Shown in pieces: positions 7,289-14,961 of a DNA stretch of 64,000 nt; the first letter of the stretch is position 1, and each line of letters starts with the position of its first letter. The position numbers and the translations under genes are program-made. This DNA comes from Nodosilinea sp. P-1105. GTDB lineage: Bacteria > Cyanobacteriota > Cyanobacteriia > Phormidesmidales > Phormidesmidaceae. The stretch is taken from positions 1-64,000 of the forward strand of contig NZ_SMDQ01000026.1 in the NCBI RefSeq assembly GCF_012911975.1, given 5' to 3'. A model generated the notes under the pieces. The model made no database searches. It was not told the DNA's origin and was given only the letters and a program-made list of their open reading frames with translations.

Positions 7289-8698
7289 ATGGGCAAATAT
7301 GCACTCTTAATCGGCGTTGATACCTACGGCGAGGGGTTACAACCGCTACCCGCTGCCCCAAAGGATGTGGCGGCACTGCGAGAGGTGTTGCTGAACCCTG
7401 AGATGGGCGGGTTTGACGAAGCCAAGCCGCTGATAAACCCCACCCAGCCCACCATGGCGCGGAAAATTGAACTGTGGTTTCAGGAGCGGCAGCCGGAGGA
7501 TCTGGTGCTGCTATTCTTTTCGGGGCACGGGGTGAAGGACGATCGCCGCGATCTCTACTTTGCCGCTGCGAATACTGAGAAAAGGCGCGATCGCCTGGTA
7601 CGCTCTACCGCCACCCCGGCCCGGTTCCTCCATGACTGCATTCGCGGTTGCACAGCCAAATACCAGGTGCTGATCCTCGACTGTTGCTTTAGCGGTGCTT
7701 TTGGGGACCTGGTTAGCAAGGATGATGGGGAAATTCCGCTGAAGGAGCAATTGGGGGCCGAGGGGCGAGTAGTGCTGACTTCCACCAGTGCGGTGGATTA
7801 TTCCTTTGAAGAAAAGGACGCGGATCTGTCGATCTACATCCGCTACTTGGTGGAAGGCATTGCGACTGGGGCGGCGGATGAGAATGGCGATGGGACGATC
7901 ACCGCCGAGGAACTCCATCGGTATGCGGGACGCAAGGTGAAGGAAACCTCCCCAGCCATGAGTCCCCAGATCTTGATTCCCCAGGGGCAAGGGTATCGGA
8001 TTCGGCTAGCTCGTTCGCCCCAGGACGACCCCAAGTTGAAATATCGCAAGGAAGTCGAGCGCCGAGCTGTCGCAGCGGAATTTACGATCCCGGCGAAGCA
8101 GTTACTGATCCGGCTCCGGGCCGAACTGGGCTTGGCGGAGGCAGAGGCGGAGGCGATTGAAGCGGAGGTGTTGAAGCCCCATCGGGAGTATCAGCGCAAG
8201 CGCCAAGAGTACCAGGATACCCTGAGCCAGTGTGTAGAGCAGGAATCGGCTCTGAGCCAGCGCACTATCCAGGACCTGAAGGATTATCGGGCACATTTGC
8301 GGCTGAAGTCTGAGGATGTGGCGGCCATTGAGCAAGCGGCCTTGAATGGCCAAGATTTAGAGGGATATATTGCGGATCTAGAACGCCAGCGGCAGGCGGA
8401 AGCCCAACGTATACAGCAGGCACGGGCAGATGCCGAACGGCGACAGCGAGAATCGGAAGCGGAACAGCAACGACAGGCGGAAACCCAGCGCCAACGACAA
8501 GCAAAGTCTGAAGCCGAACGGCAGCAACAGGAAGCCGAAGCAGAGCGTAAACGGCAAGCCGAAACCCAATGCCAGCGAGAGGAGTCCGAACGGCAGAAAA
8601 CTGAAAATAATGTAGAGTTTTTGGATGAGTTCAGTGAATTTGATGACCTGGGTAGTCTGTCTGACTTTGAGTCGTCCGATAGCTCCACGGTCATATGA
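7289..8698 (+). CDS. Caspase-like (C14) protease with charged coiled-coil tail
   Basis: A 469-residue protein. Residues 1-245 form a metacaspase-type p20/p10 region beginning MGKYALLIGVDTY, with catalytic His80 in FFSGHG and Cys133 in LDCCFSG. Residues about 255-365 form a helical domain (EFTIPAKQLLIRLRAELGL and following). Residues 375-440 are a Glu/Gln/Arg-rich predicted coiled coil, followed by an acidic tail. Cyanobacterial relatives often continue into a C-terminal sensor or formylglycine-generating-enzyme-like domain; none is present. It follows the EACC1-like gene by 18 bp. A regulated suicide or processing protease role is inferred from the family. Confidence 0.8.
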   Translation: MGKYALLIGVDTYGEGLQPLPAAPKDVAALREVLLNPEMGGFDEAKPLINPTQPTMARKIELWFQERQPEDLVLLFFSGHGVKDDRRDLYFAAANTEKRRDRLVRSTATPARFLHDCIRGCTAKYQVLILDCCFSGAFGDLVSKDDGEIPLKEQLGAEGRVVLTSTSAVDYSFEEKDADLSIYIRYLVEGIATGAADENGDGTITAEELHRYAGRKVKETSPAMSPQILIPQGQGYRIRLARSPQDDPKLKYRKEVERRAVAAEFTIPAKQLLIRLRAELGLAEAEAEAIEAEVLKPHREYQRKRQEYQDTLSQCVEQESALSQRTIQDLKDYRAHLRLKSEDVAAIEQAALNGQDLEGYIADLERQRQAEAQRIQQARADAERRQRESEAEQQRQAETQRQRQAKSEAERQQQEAEAERKRQAETQCQREESERQKTENNVEFLDEFSEFDDLGSLSDFESSDSSTVI

Positions 8699-8979
8699 TA
8701 ATTGGTTAGCTTTTGAGAATCGTGTCGGCTGGCGCAAGAATGGGAATTGGGTTGGCTATAACTCCCTTACCTTCGACATTGCTACTTCTCCGAGCGGGGA
8801 ACTTCCTGCGATGGATCTTTGGGGGGTGGTAGCTTACCCGTGGGTCTTTCTCTCTCGCACAAAGCACTGTGAAGTGTAGCGGGTCAATGTAAAATTATGA
8901 ATCCAAAAAACGGAAGAAGTCAAAATTTGCCCTTTTTGAACTTTGAATTCCCCCCCTTCATCCTGCCCAACCACAACCC
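8699..8979. other. Coding-like tail of unknown origin after the caspase gene
   Basis: Directly after the caspase stop, a different frame stays open to 8879 and reads DNWLAFENRVGWRKNGNW and MDLWGVVAYPW before stopping. It is rich in Trp and has protein-like composition, but I recognise no family. It may be the end of a lost gene or of a longer caspase fusion. From 8880 to 8979 I see nothing coding. Confidence 0.3.
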
Positions 8980-9321
8980 TTAACATGTAGTCCGGACACT
9001 TTTCTGAGCAAGCGCTGAGACCCTTAATTTCTCGTTAGCTAGGTCGCTGGGGGAGATGTCTGAAACTCTCACTTTACCGTTGACCATCAAAAACTGTCCG
9101 GAGTGTTGTTCTAGCTTCTCACTCGTCAAACAGAAGGTAATGATGGCCTGGTTCGGTGCGTCTGACGCTGCCACAAACGCTCGATAGGCGTCTTCGTTGC
9201 CCACCTCCTGGAGGATCACCTCCAGCGTGGGCAACGTCCCCATGACGTACTCTCGATAGCTGGAAAACTCCCCATCTTCGGAACGTTCCACAAATCCCGC
9301 CTTTACCGGGTTTCTCAACAC
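8980..9321 (-). pseudogene. RAYT/Y1 transposase fragment
   Basis: The first 45 residues (NPVKAGFVERSEDGEFSSYREY and ILQEVGNEDAYRAFV) match the C-terminal third of REP-associated tyrosine transposases. The catalytic N-terminal part with the HUH and Tyr motifs is absent, and no start codon in the right place supports an intact gene. The last 60 residues (QFLMVNGKVRVSDISPSDLA) do not look like RAYT and may be readthrough of another fragment. RAYTs mobilise REP palindromes, and four REP-like hairpins occur elsewhere in this window. Confidence 0.7.
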
Positions 9322-9364
9322 CCGTTAAAATCTTAGTACAAGCCTACCTGCCGCCACCCTAACT

Positions 9365-9610
9365 ATGCTGACTACCACCGTCACCGATACCGGACAAATC
9401 ACCCTACCTGACGAAATTCGGCAGCATCTCAAGCTGGTGAGCGGTAGCCGAGTCGAGTTTGTGATCGACGAAGATGGGCAAGTCAAAATCTTTCCCCTCA
9501 CCGTTGCCGTAGAAACCCTGTCCGGTATCCTCCACCGACCGGGCATTCAACCTGCCTCCTTGGAGGATATGGAAACCGCCATCTCCGAGGGCGCGAATGA
9601 TTGGGCTTGA
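9365..9610 (+). CDS. AbrB/MazE-type antitoxin
   Basis: An 81-residue protein with a swapped-hairpin AbrB DNA-binding fold at 1-45 (TTVTDTGQITLPDEIRQHLKL, then GSRVEFVIDEDGQVKIFPL) and a C-terminal toxin-binding tail. It is followed immediately by a PIN-domain toxin with a 14-nt overlap, the classical antitoxin-first arrangement. It should bind its own promoter and neutralise the partner toxin. Upstream lies a broken transposase in opposite orientation. Confidence 0.85.
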   Translation: MLTTTVTDTGQITLPDEIRQHLKLVSGSRVEFVIDEDGQVKIFPLTVAVETLSGILHRPGIQPASLEDMETAISEGANDWA

Positions 9611-9986
9611 TACCAACATCCTGGTTCGCTACCTCACCCGCGACGACGAGCAGCAATGGCAGCAAGCTGCTACCGTTATTCACCAGAGTCAGCCTTGCTT
9701 CGTTACCAATATCGTTCTGTGCGAGTTGGTTTGGGTGCTGAGGGGTGCAAACTATAGCTTTCGTAAGGACGAAATCATCAGCGTCCTAGAGGGGATGTTG
9801 CATAGTGCAGCTTTTGAATTGGAAGACCGCTCGACGGCTGACCAAGCTCTACAGCGATACAAGCAGGGCAAGGCTGATTTTTCTGATTATCTGATTGGGG
9901 CAGTAGCCCGACAGGCAGGTTGTACAGAAACCGTAAGCTTCGACGGCAAATTAAAGGGTGAACGAGGTTTTCACTGTCTGAAATAG
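9597..9986 (+). CDS. PIN-domain ribonuclease toxin (VapC-like)
   Basis: A 129-residue PIN-domain protein. The metal-binding acidic residues are present: Asp5 in MIGLDTNILVRYL, Glu43 in NIVLCELVWVL, Asp97 in FSDYLIGA and Asp116 near SFDGKL. VapC toxins cleave tRNA or rRNA when the antitoxin is degraded. The start overlaps the antitoxin stop by 14 nt, implying translational coupling. The reading frame is full length for the family and shows no disruption, unlike the other toxin-antitoxin genes nearby. Confidence 0.88.
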   Translation: MIGLDTNILVRYLTRDDEQQWQQAATVIHQSQPCFVTNIVLCELVWVLRGANYSFRKDEIISVLEGMLHSAAFELEDRSTADQALQRYKQGKADFSDYLIGAVARQAGCTETVSFDGKLKGERGFHCLK

Positions 9987-10024
9987 CGTCAGCAGGCCCA
10001 TAACCGTCAGACAAATCAGTCGGC

Positions 10025-10207
10025 TCAGTCGTCGGCGCGATCGGGCAAAATCATCACCCCACCGCGCAGGACGATCGCCGCCACCAGCAGGCCCATCACC
10101 AAGTCAAGCCAGGCGGAACCGGTGAGGCTGACCAAAAAGCGCGCACCGATCGCCCCCAGGTTGATAATCCCATCATTTTTAGAAAAAACCCAGCTGGCCC
10201 ACATGTG
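10025..10207 (-). pseudogene. Cation diffusion facilitator C-terminal fragment
   Basis: The minus-strand frame reads HMWASWVFSKNDGIINLGAI and continues TGSAWLDLVMGLLVAA to a stop at 10025. This resembles the transmembrane helix 5-6 region of CDF transporters (typically R(S)xWxxSxND and GSGWPDL patterns). The first four helices are missing. The upstream part of the open frame (to 10315) has no transporter character. Confidence 0.55.
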
Positions 10208-10403
10208 AATTTCTTTCGTCAGGAATCTGGCCCGGGGAGCTTGTATTATGTTGAAGCACAGATGCAAGATTGTAATAGGTGCGATTTGCCTGGTCGCATC
10301 TGCGCCCCAGACCACCCTTAGCTCCCTCCGTTGAAAGCCATGAAGTTTCTTCTAAGCAACCCTTCACCCCTTCCCAACGTTTCGGTGATTCGCTTTAGAA
10401 GTC

Positions 10404-12008
10404 ATGGCCAAAACACTTTTATCTGCCCAGAATCTCAGCTTCGGGTTTGACCTGATCGCGCCTTTATTTGAACAAATTAACCTCAGCCTTCAATCCGGCG
10501 ATCGCGTTGCCCTGGTAGGACGCAACGGCAGCGGCAAGTCTACCCTGCTGAAACTCTTAGCGGGGCAGCTGCAACCCACCCAGGGATCAATTGCGCGGTA
10601 CGGCTCAAGGGCCTACGTGCCCCAGGTCAGCACCGTTCATCAGACCCGACCGACGGAGACGATCCTGGAATTCCTCAGTGCTGCATCAGAAGACTGGTGG
10701 TACATGGATGAGGTCTTGCAGACTCAGCTCCATACCCAGCTCGATTTATCTCTGCCCATCGCCAGTTTGAGCGGAGGGGAACTGACGAAGCTGCTATTGG
10801 CGATCGCCCTGGCGCCCGCCCCAGACATCCTGCTGCTGGATGAACCCACCAATCACTTAGATTTGCTGGCCCTGGAGCACCTCCGGGCCTGCCTGGATCG
10901 GTTCCAGGGGGCACTGGTGATCGTCTCCCACAAGCCCTATTTTCTCGATCAGGTGGTCTCGACCACTTGGGAGCTAACGCCCCAGGGACTGAACGAGTAC
11001 GGCGGCAATTACACCCTCTACCGAGAGCAACAGCAAACCCAACTCTCGGCGGCGGAGCGCTCCCACGAGGTGGCCCAAAAAGCGCTGAAGCGGACGAAGG
11101 CGATGGCCCTGGCGGAGCAAAAACGAGCGGCCCAATCCCAACGCGGGGGTAAACAAAAGGCTGAGAGCAGCGGCATGGGCAAGATGGCTCAGCACTACTT
11201 TGCCAATCGGGCCTCTGGCACGGCGGGTACAGCGGCCAAGCGCAACCAGGCGGCCATTGCCCAGGCGGCCCAGCGGGTGGCTGAAACCAAGGTAAAAACC
11301 ACCAAAGCCACCACCCTGCACCTGGAAGAAACCAATCAAAAACGCCGAACCCTACTGGACATTCGTGATGGCCGCCTCAGGGTGGGGGAGACTATCCTGG
11401 TTCGGGATATTCAGCTACAGGTGGTGGCGGGCGATCGCATAGTGCTGGCCGGGGCCAACGGCTCAGGCAAGTCTAGTCTGGTCAAGGCCATCGTTGCGGA
11501 AACTGAGGCGGTCGGGCTCGAAGCCGCAGAGCGACGGCTGGCTGACCCGCTGGCGATCGTCTACCTTGATCAAACCTATGAGCTGATCGATCGCCGTCGC
11601 AGCCTGCTGGACAATATGCAAGCCGCCAACCCAGCGCTGCCTTACCAACACTTGCGTCAGCAACTCGGGCATTTTTTGTTCTTTAACCAAACGGTCAATC
11701 AGCCTGCCTCAACCTTGAGTGGAGGAGAACTGGCCCGACTGGCCATGGCCATGATCAGCATCGCGAACCTTGATCTGCTGATTCTAGATGAGCCCACCAA
11801 CAATCTGGATATTGCCACGGTTGAGACCATCATTACCGCCATCAATGATTACCGAGGTGCCCTCTGGGTGATTTCCCACGATCTAGATTTCTTGAGCCAA
11901 ATCGAGATCACCCGAGCCTTTAAGCTCACCGGTCAAACCTTCCAGCCCACCACTTTTTTGCCCCAGGACACGGCGGCCTACTACCAAGAACTCCTGGCAG
12001 ATACTTGA
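10404..12008 (+). CDS. ABC-F family ATP-binding protein
   Basis: A 534-residue protein with two ABC ATPase domains and no membrane domain. Domain 1 has Walker A GRNGSGKST, signature LSGGELTKL and Walker B DILLLDEPTNHLDL. Domain 2 has Walker A GANGSGKSS, signature LSGGELARL and Walker B LLILDEPTNNLDI. A basic linker lies between them (about residues 205-300, Lys/Arg/Gln-rich). ABC-F proteins act at the ribosome as translation factors or in antibiotic resistance. The short first-domain region and variable linker do not let me assign a subtype. It is monocistronic, with inverted-repeat DNA downstream. Confidence 0.88.
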   Translation: MAKTLLSAQNLSFGFDLIAPLFEQINLSLQSGDRVALVGRNGSGKSTLLKLLAGQLQPTQGSIARYGSRAYVPQVSTVHQTRPTETILEFLSAASEDWWYMDEVLQTQLHTQLDLSLPIASLSGGELTKLLLAIALAPAPDILLLDEPTNHLDLLALEHLRACLDRFQGALVIVSHKPYFLDQVVSTTWELTPQGLNEYGGNYTLYREQQQTQLSAAERSHEVAQKALKRTKAMALAEQKRAAQSQRGGKQKAESSGMGKMAQHYFANRASGTAGTAAKRNQAAIAQAAQRVAETKVKTTKATTLHLEETNQKRRTLLDIRDGRLRVGETILVRDIQLQVVAGDRIVLAGANGSGKSSLVKAIVAETEAVGLEAAERRLADPLAIVYLDQTYELIDRRRSLLDNMQAANPALPYQHLRQQLGHFLFFNQTVNQPASTLSGGELARLAMAMISIANLDLLILDEPTNNLDIATVETIITAINDYRGALWVISHDLDFLSQIEITRAFKLTGQTFQPTTFLPQDTAAYYQELLADT

Positions 12009-12108
12009 TTGTTTCTGCTAGAACGCCAGTGCAGAAACCCGGTTTCTGGGCCAGAAGGCCAGTCCTGTCGTTAGAGCAGCGACGAAGAAACCGGTTTTTT
12101 AGCTTCTC

Positions 12109-12208
12109 GTAGGTTGGGTGCAGCGGAGCGTTCGCGCAGCATCTCCAGCGGAGAAACCCCAACAGCAGCAAACCTGGTTGGGTTCTGCTATCGCGCCACC
12201 CAACCTAC
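12109..12208. repeat. 100-bp element with 12-bp perfect terminal inverted repeats
   Basis: GTAGGTTGGGTG at 12109-12120 is exactly complementary to CACCCAACCTAC at 12197-12208. The interior holds shorter repeats (CAGCGGAG twice) and no frame. Just upstream, AGAAACCCGGTTTCT (12031-12045) is a further palindrome that may help terminate the ABC-F transcript. The layout suggests a small non-autonomous element or a long RNA hairpin. Confidence 0.65.
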
Positions 12209-12304
12209 AAATTTAGACTTGACAAACTACTAGGGCATGCAACCCAGTGATCTTCCAAAATATCCAGTGGTACATACTATGAATACCCAACGGTATTTTA
12301 AGGC

Positions 12305-12588
12305 ATGTCTACCCAAGATCGGATTCTCGCCGCTGCCCGTCAGCTCGCCCAAACCCAGCCCCTGCAAGACATTAGCCTTACCGCTGTGGCCAAAGCAGCG
12401 GGGGTAAGCTGGCCCACGGTGCGGCGCTATCTGGGCAACAAGCAGCAGCTCCAGGCCTTTCTGACCCAGGAAAACCCCCAGGCCGATCAGCCCCTCGACA
12501 CCCGCAGCCGGATTTTGGCCTCGGCCCAGCGGGTGTTTGCCCAGCAGGGCTACGCGGGGGCGACTCAGCCCATCGCCAGCGGATACCG
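12305..12588 (+). pseudogene. TetR-like regulator gene, truncated
   Basis: The frame encodes a TetR-type DNA-binding domain (ILAAARQLAQTQPLQDISL, then VAKAAGVSWPTVRRYLGNK). A second TetR-like start follows at about residue 65 (TRSRILASAQRVFAQQGYAG), so the original product had two tandem HTH starts or arose by duplication. Similarity ends at about 12580, where unrelated amidase-derived sequence begins and the frame stops at 12619. The ligand-binding domain is absent. Confidence 0.6.
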
Positions 12589-12589
12589 A

Positions 12590-12779
12590 CCGTTGACGCT
12601 ACTGTGGTGCAGCGGTTGAAGGCGGCGGGAGGCATTTGCTTGGGCAAAACCAATGTGATGTTGGTGTGCAGGTGGTGGCTCGCCCCTGGCGGGAGGATGT
12701 AGCTCTGGCGGTGGCCCACCATTTGGAAACCCACCTGGGAGGGTGGCACCCCCCTGAAAACTGTCAGGATTTAGGCTGA
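12590..12779 (+). pseudogene. Amidase signature family gene fragments
   Basis: One frame reads VDATVVQRLKAAGGICLGKTN, the amidase segment that precedes the catalytic Ser-Ser-Lys region. After about 12655 a second frame reads GVQVVARPWREDVALAVAHH and GGWHPPE to a stop at 12777, matching an amidase C-terminus. The intervening 250 or so residues, including the catalytic core, are gone. The 5' edge joins a broken TetR gene and the 3' edge overlaps the stop of the GNAT gene. Confidence 0.6.
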
Positions 12780-13325
12780 AAGGGCCTGAAAGTGAGGCTT
12801 CAGCAGCGACAGCAGCCAGTGATCGTAGAAGCTGCCTTCGTGGTAGAAACAGTCACGCAAGACTCCCTCCCGCTGAAAATTGAGCTTTTCGAGCAGCTTC
12901 ACCGAAGCTGTGTTTGCGGGATACACCAGGGCTTCTACCCGGTTTAGCCCCATTGCCGTAAACCCATAGGTGAGCATGGTTGTTAGGGCTTCACTCATAT
13001 ACCCTTGCCCCCAGGCCCCAGGGGTCAGATCATAGCCAATCTCCGCTCGGCGATTGCGCTGGTCCCACTTGTGGAAGCCGCAGGTGCCGATGGGCTGGCC
13101 ATCGGCCTGGTTGACCAGCACCCAGCGGGTGTAGGTGTCATCGGTGGACTGCACAAAAAAATCCACAATGTTCTGGGCCTCTTCCAGGCTGGCGATCGCA
13201 GCTTGATCTAGCAGGTGCCGGTTCACCGCCGGGTCAGAAAAGTGATACAGAACAAACGCTACATCGGCCTGTGCCAAGGGTCGCAATTGTAGACGTGAAC
13301 TTTTAAGGGATGGGAAGGAATGCAC
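12771..13325 (-). CDS. GNAT N-acetyltransferase, RimJ/RimL-like
   Basis: A 184-residue acetyltransferase. The acetyl-CoA binding stretch is GAWGQGYMSEALTTMLTYGF at about 108-127, preceded by IGTCGFHKWD and the strand RRAEIGYDL, the classical RimJ/RimL arrangement. C-terminal VYPANTASVKLLEKLNFQRE is the conserved AN.xS..xLEK.GF motif. It probably acetylates a protein N-terminus, ribosomal protein or small amine, but the substrate cannot be read from sequence. It is a single minus-strand gene, intact among remnants. Confidence 0.88.
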   Translation of the reverse strand: MHSFPSLKSSRLQLRPLAQADVAFVLYHFSDPAVNRHLLDQAAIASLEEAQNIVDFFVQSTDDTYTRWVLVNQADGQPIGTCGFHKWDQRNRRAEIGYDLTPGAWGQGYMSEALTTMLTYGFTAMGLNRVEALVYPANTASVKLLEKLNFQREGVLRDCFYHEGSFYDHWLLSLLKPHFQALSA

Positions 13326-13328
13326 GGA

Positions 13329-13671
13329 TCAATGGGAGGTCGCTTTGTGTCTCAGGACTTGCTGTCGTTGAGAATCTGGGAGTTTAGCGATCGCAGTTCG
13401 CACCACCGACCGGGGTAGTTGCCCCTGGTAGCGCAGTACAAACTCAAACACATCATCAGGGTAAGACTTGCTGGCTGCTTTCAGCATCCAGCCACAGCCT
13501 TTTTGCACCAGCTCGTCCTCCTCCTTCAGCAGGCATTCCGCCACCATCAGCGCCTCCGCCAACAGCAGCCCCCGCCGCAGACCATAGATCAGGTTCCCGC
13601 TGCTCCTGGAAGTATCGCACGATGGACGCTATGGCCTCCCGGTGTTTGCCTTTTTGCAGCTCGATAGACAT
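13329..13671 (-). pseudogene. DUF2164 start joined out of frame to an AlkD-like tail
   Basis: From ATG 13671 the frame reads MSIELQKGKHREAIASIVRY, the typical DUF2164 beginning. At about 13600 homology switches to another frame reading IYGLRRGLLLAEALMVAE and then EDELVQKGCGWMLKAA, which resembles DNA alkylation repair (AlkD-like, HEAT-type) proteins and ends at 13329. Each part is only a piece of its family, and the junction is out of frame. This is a deletion-made chimera. It lies directly upstream of the GNAT gene on the same strand. Confidence 0.55.
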
Positions 13672-13800
13672 CGGCACCCTCCTTGTATCAGCGATCTTGC
13701 CGACTATTAGAGCAAATGATCTGGTCTAGAGCAAATGATCTGTTTTCAGGTTGGATTGCCGATACCACGCGATCGATTGAACCTCGACCGTTTGAGCCTC

Positions 13801-14241
13801 CTATTCTAGCCCCGTCTCAGCCCGAGCTTTGAGGGCTCGGTTCATCGCTTCAAAGCCTTGACGCACATTGGTATCGAGGCTTTTAGCCAACAGCGGCACC
13901 AGCAGTCCTGAAAACTGTTCGCTATGGATAAACTGCACCCGATTTGCCGCCAGGGATTCTATTTGAAACCGATGCTCGCCGTCAAACAGTCCCGGTACTA
14001 TCAACTTACCCCGCCAGCGAAACTCCCGTTCCGGGTCTGCCACCAAAACCGTGGGTTTAAAGGTCATAGCCTGTCCACCAGGGGGCTGTAGCCGCGCCAC
14101 CAGCTGCGCCCCAGGTAGAGCCTGTCCCTGAATTGAGCGAATGAAGGGGTTCCAGTCGGGGTAAGCCGGAAAGTCCATCAAAATTTGCCAGACGACCGAA
14201 GGGGCCGCATCAATCGCGATCGCCGTTGTTAGTTCCTTCAT
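13801..14241 (-). CDS. SRPBCC (START-like) domain protein
   Basis: A 146-residue protein of the polyketide cyclase/START-like fold. It begins ELTTAIAIDAAPSVVWQIL with the conserved DFPAYPDWNPFI loop, then beta strands and a long C-terminal helix (LDTNVRQGFEAMNRALKAR). The family binds hydrophobic ligands in a helix-grip cavity. No catalytic residues are evident. It is a single gene flanked by remnants, and the frame is intact. Confidence 0.82.
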   Translation of the reverse strand: MKELTTAIAIDAAPSVVWQILMDFPAYPDWNPFIRSIQGQALPGAQLVARLQPPGGQAMTFKPTVLVADPEREFRWRGKLIVPGLFDGEHRFQIESLAANRVQFIHSEQFSGLLVPLLAKSLDTNVRQGFEAMNRALKARAETGLE

Positions 14242-14334
14242 AGCCTGTTCCTCAGGATTGGCCCCATACTACCGTCAACTCGCTTGCATCTCCAGCTATG
14301 CTAGTGCCAGCCTCAGCCACCCGGTCTCCCCACT

Positions 14335-14457
14335 ATGTCTCTATCGCCCGACGCTATTTTGGCCCTGGCCAGCTGCCACGGTCTAGCGTTAGCCTCCCCC
14401 ACCCTGCAACTCGATGAGTCGGGGCTAGATTTTCAGGTGGCGATCGCTCAAAGGTGA
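14335..14457 (+). pseudogene. N-terminal fragment of a macrolide phosphotransferase-like gene
   Basis: A 40-codon frame from ATG 14335 reads LSPDAILALASCHGLALASP and LDESGLDFQVAIA before stopping at 14455. This matches the first strands of Mph/aminoglycoside-phosphotransferase-like kinases, which continue with WxLRxPR and a kinase core. Nothing further of the kinase is present downstream. From 14458 to 14690 I see no coding signal. Confidence 0.5.
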
Positions 14458-14690
14458 AGCAACCAAGCCCCTAAACTTCGTCTCACTTGAAGCCTGGGTT
14501 TTCCCTCATCCTTGGGAAGAGAGGCTGGGGGCGAGGGGGCAAAACTATGGTTTTCAACATGGGCTTGATTGATCTAATCAATTGAGAGCAGAAAATTCAG
14601 ATATCCGTTGAAGACAGATATCTAGCAGACGAGACATGCTTATGTATAACTATGTGAGGGTTACCTTACCCAGAGTTTGAACTAGTCTTA

Positions 14691-14789
14691 AGAACCTATC
14701 CGAAAAGTCACTAAAAGCGCTACTGACGGTATTTCAATCCTTGATTTACGCCACATATGGTGTCTTGCTAGATTATTCAGATAGGCTCT
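14691..14789. repeat. MITE-like element with 17-bp imperfect inverted ends
   Basis: AGAACCTATCCGAAAAG (14691-14707) pairs with the reverse complement of 14773-14789 (AGAGCCTATCTGAATAA) at 13 of 17 positions. The 65-bp interior lacks a frame. The size and ends fit a miniature inverted-repeat element. No convincing target duplication can be assigned. Confidence 0.5.
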
Positions 14790-14961
14790 AAGTAAGATTT
14801 GCCGCTTTTGAAAAATCAAGTTGGCAAGCTGTTAGCTAGGCTGAACAAAGTTAAGCAAACTCTCTACTTAAATGTTAATAGCTCCAGGGCTGGCCAAGAG
14901 CGAAATGGTAGAATAGGGATACTCGCTCAAAAAAAGTGTTGTTTGCCACGACCGTTTAGCT

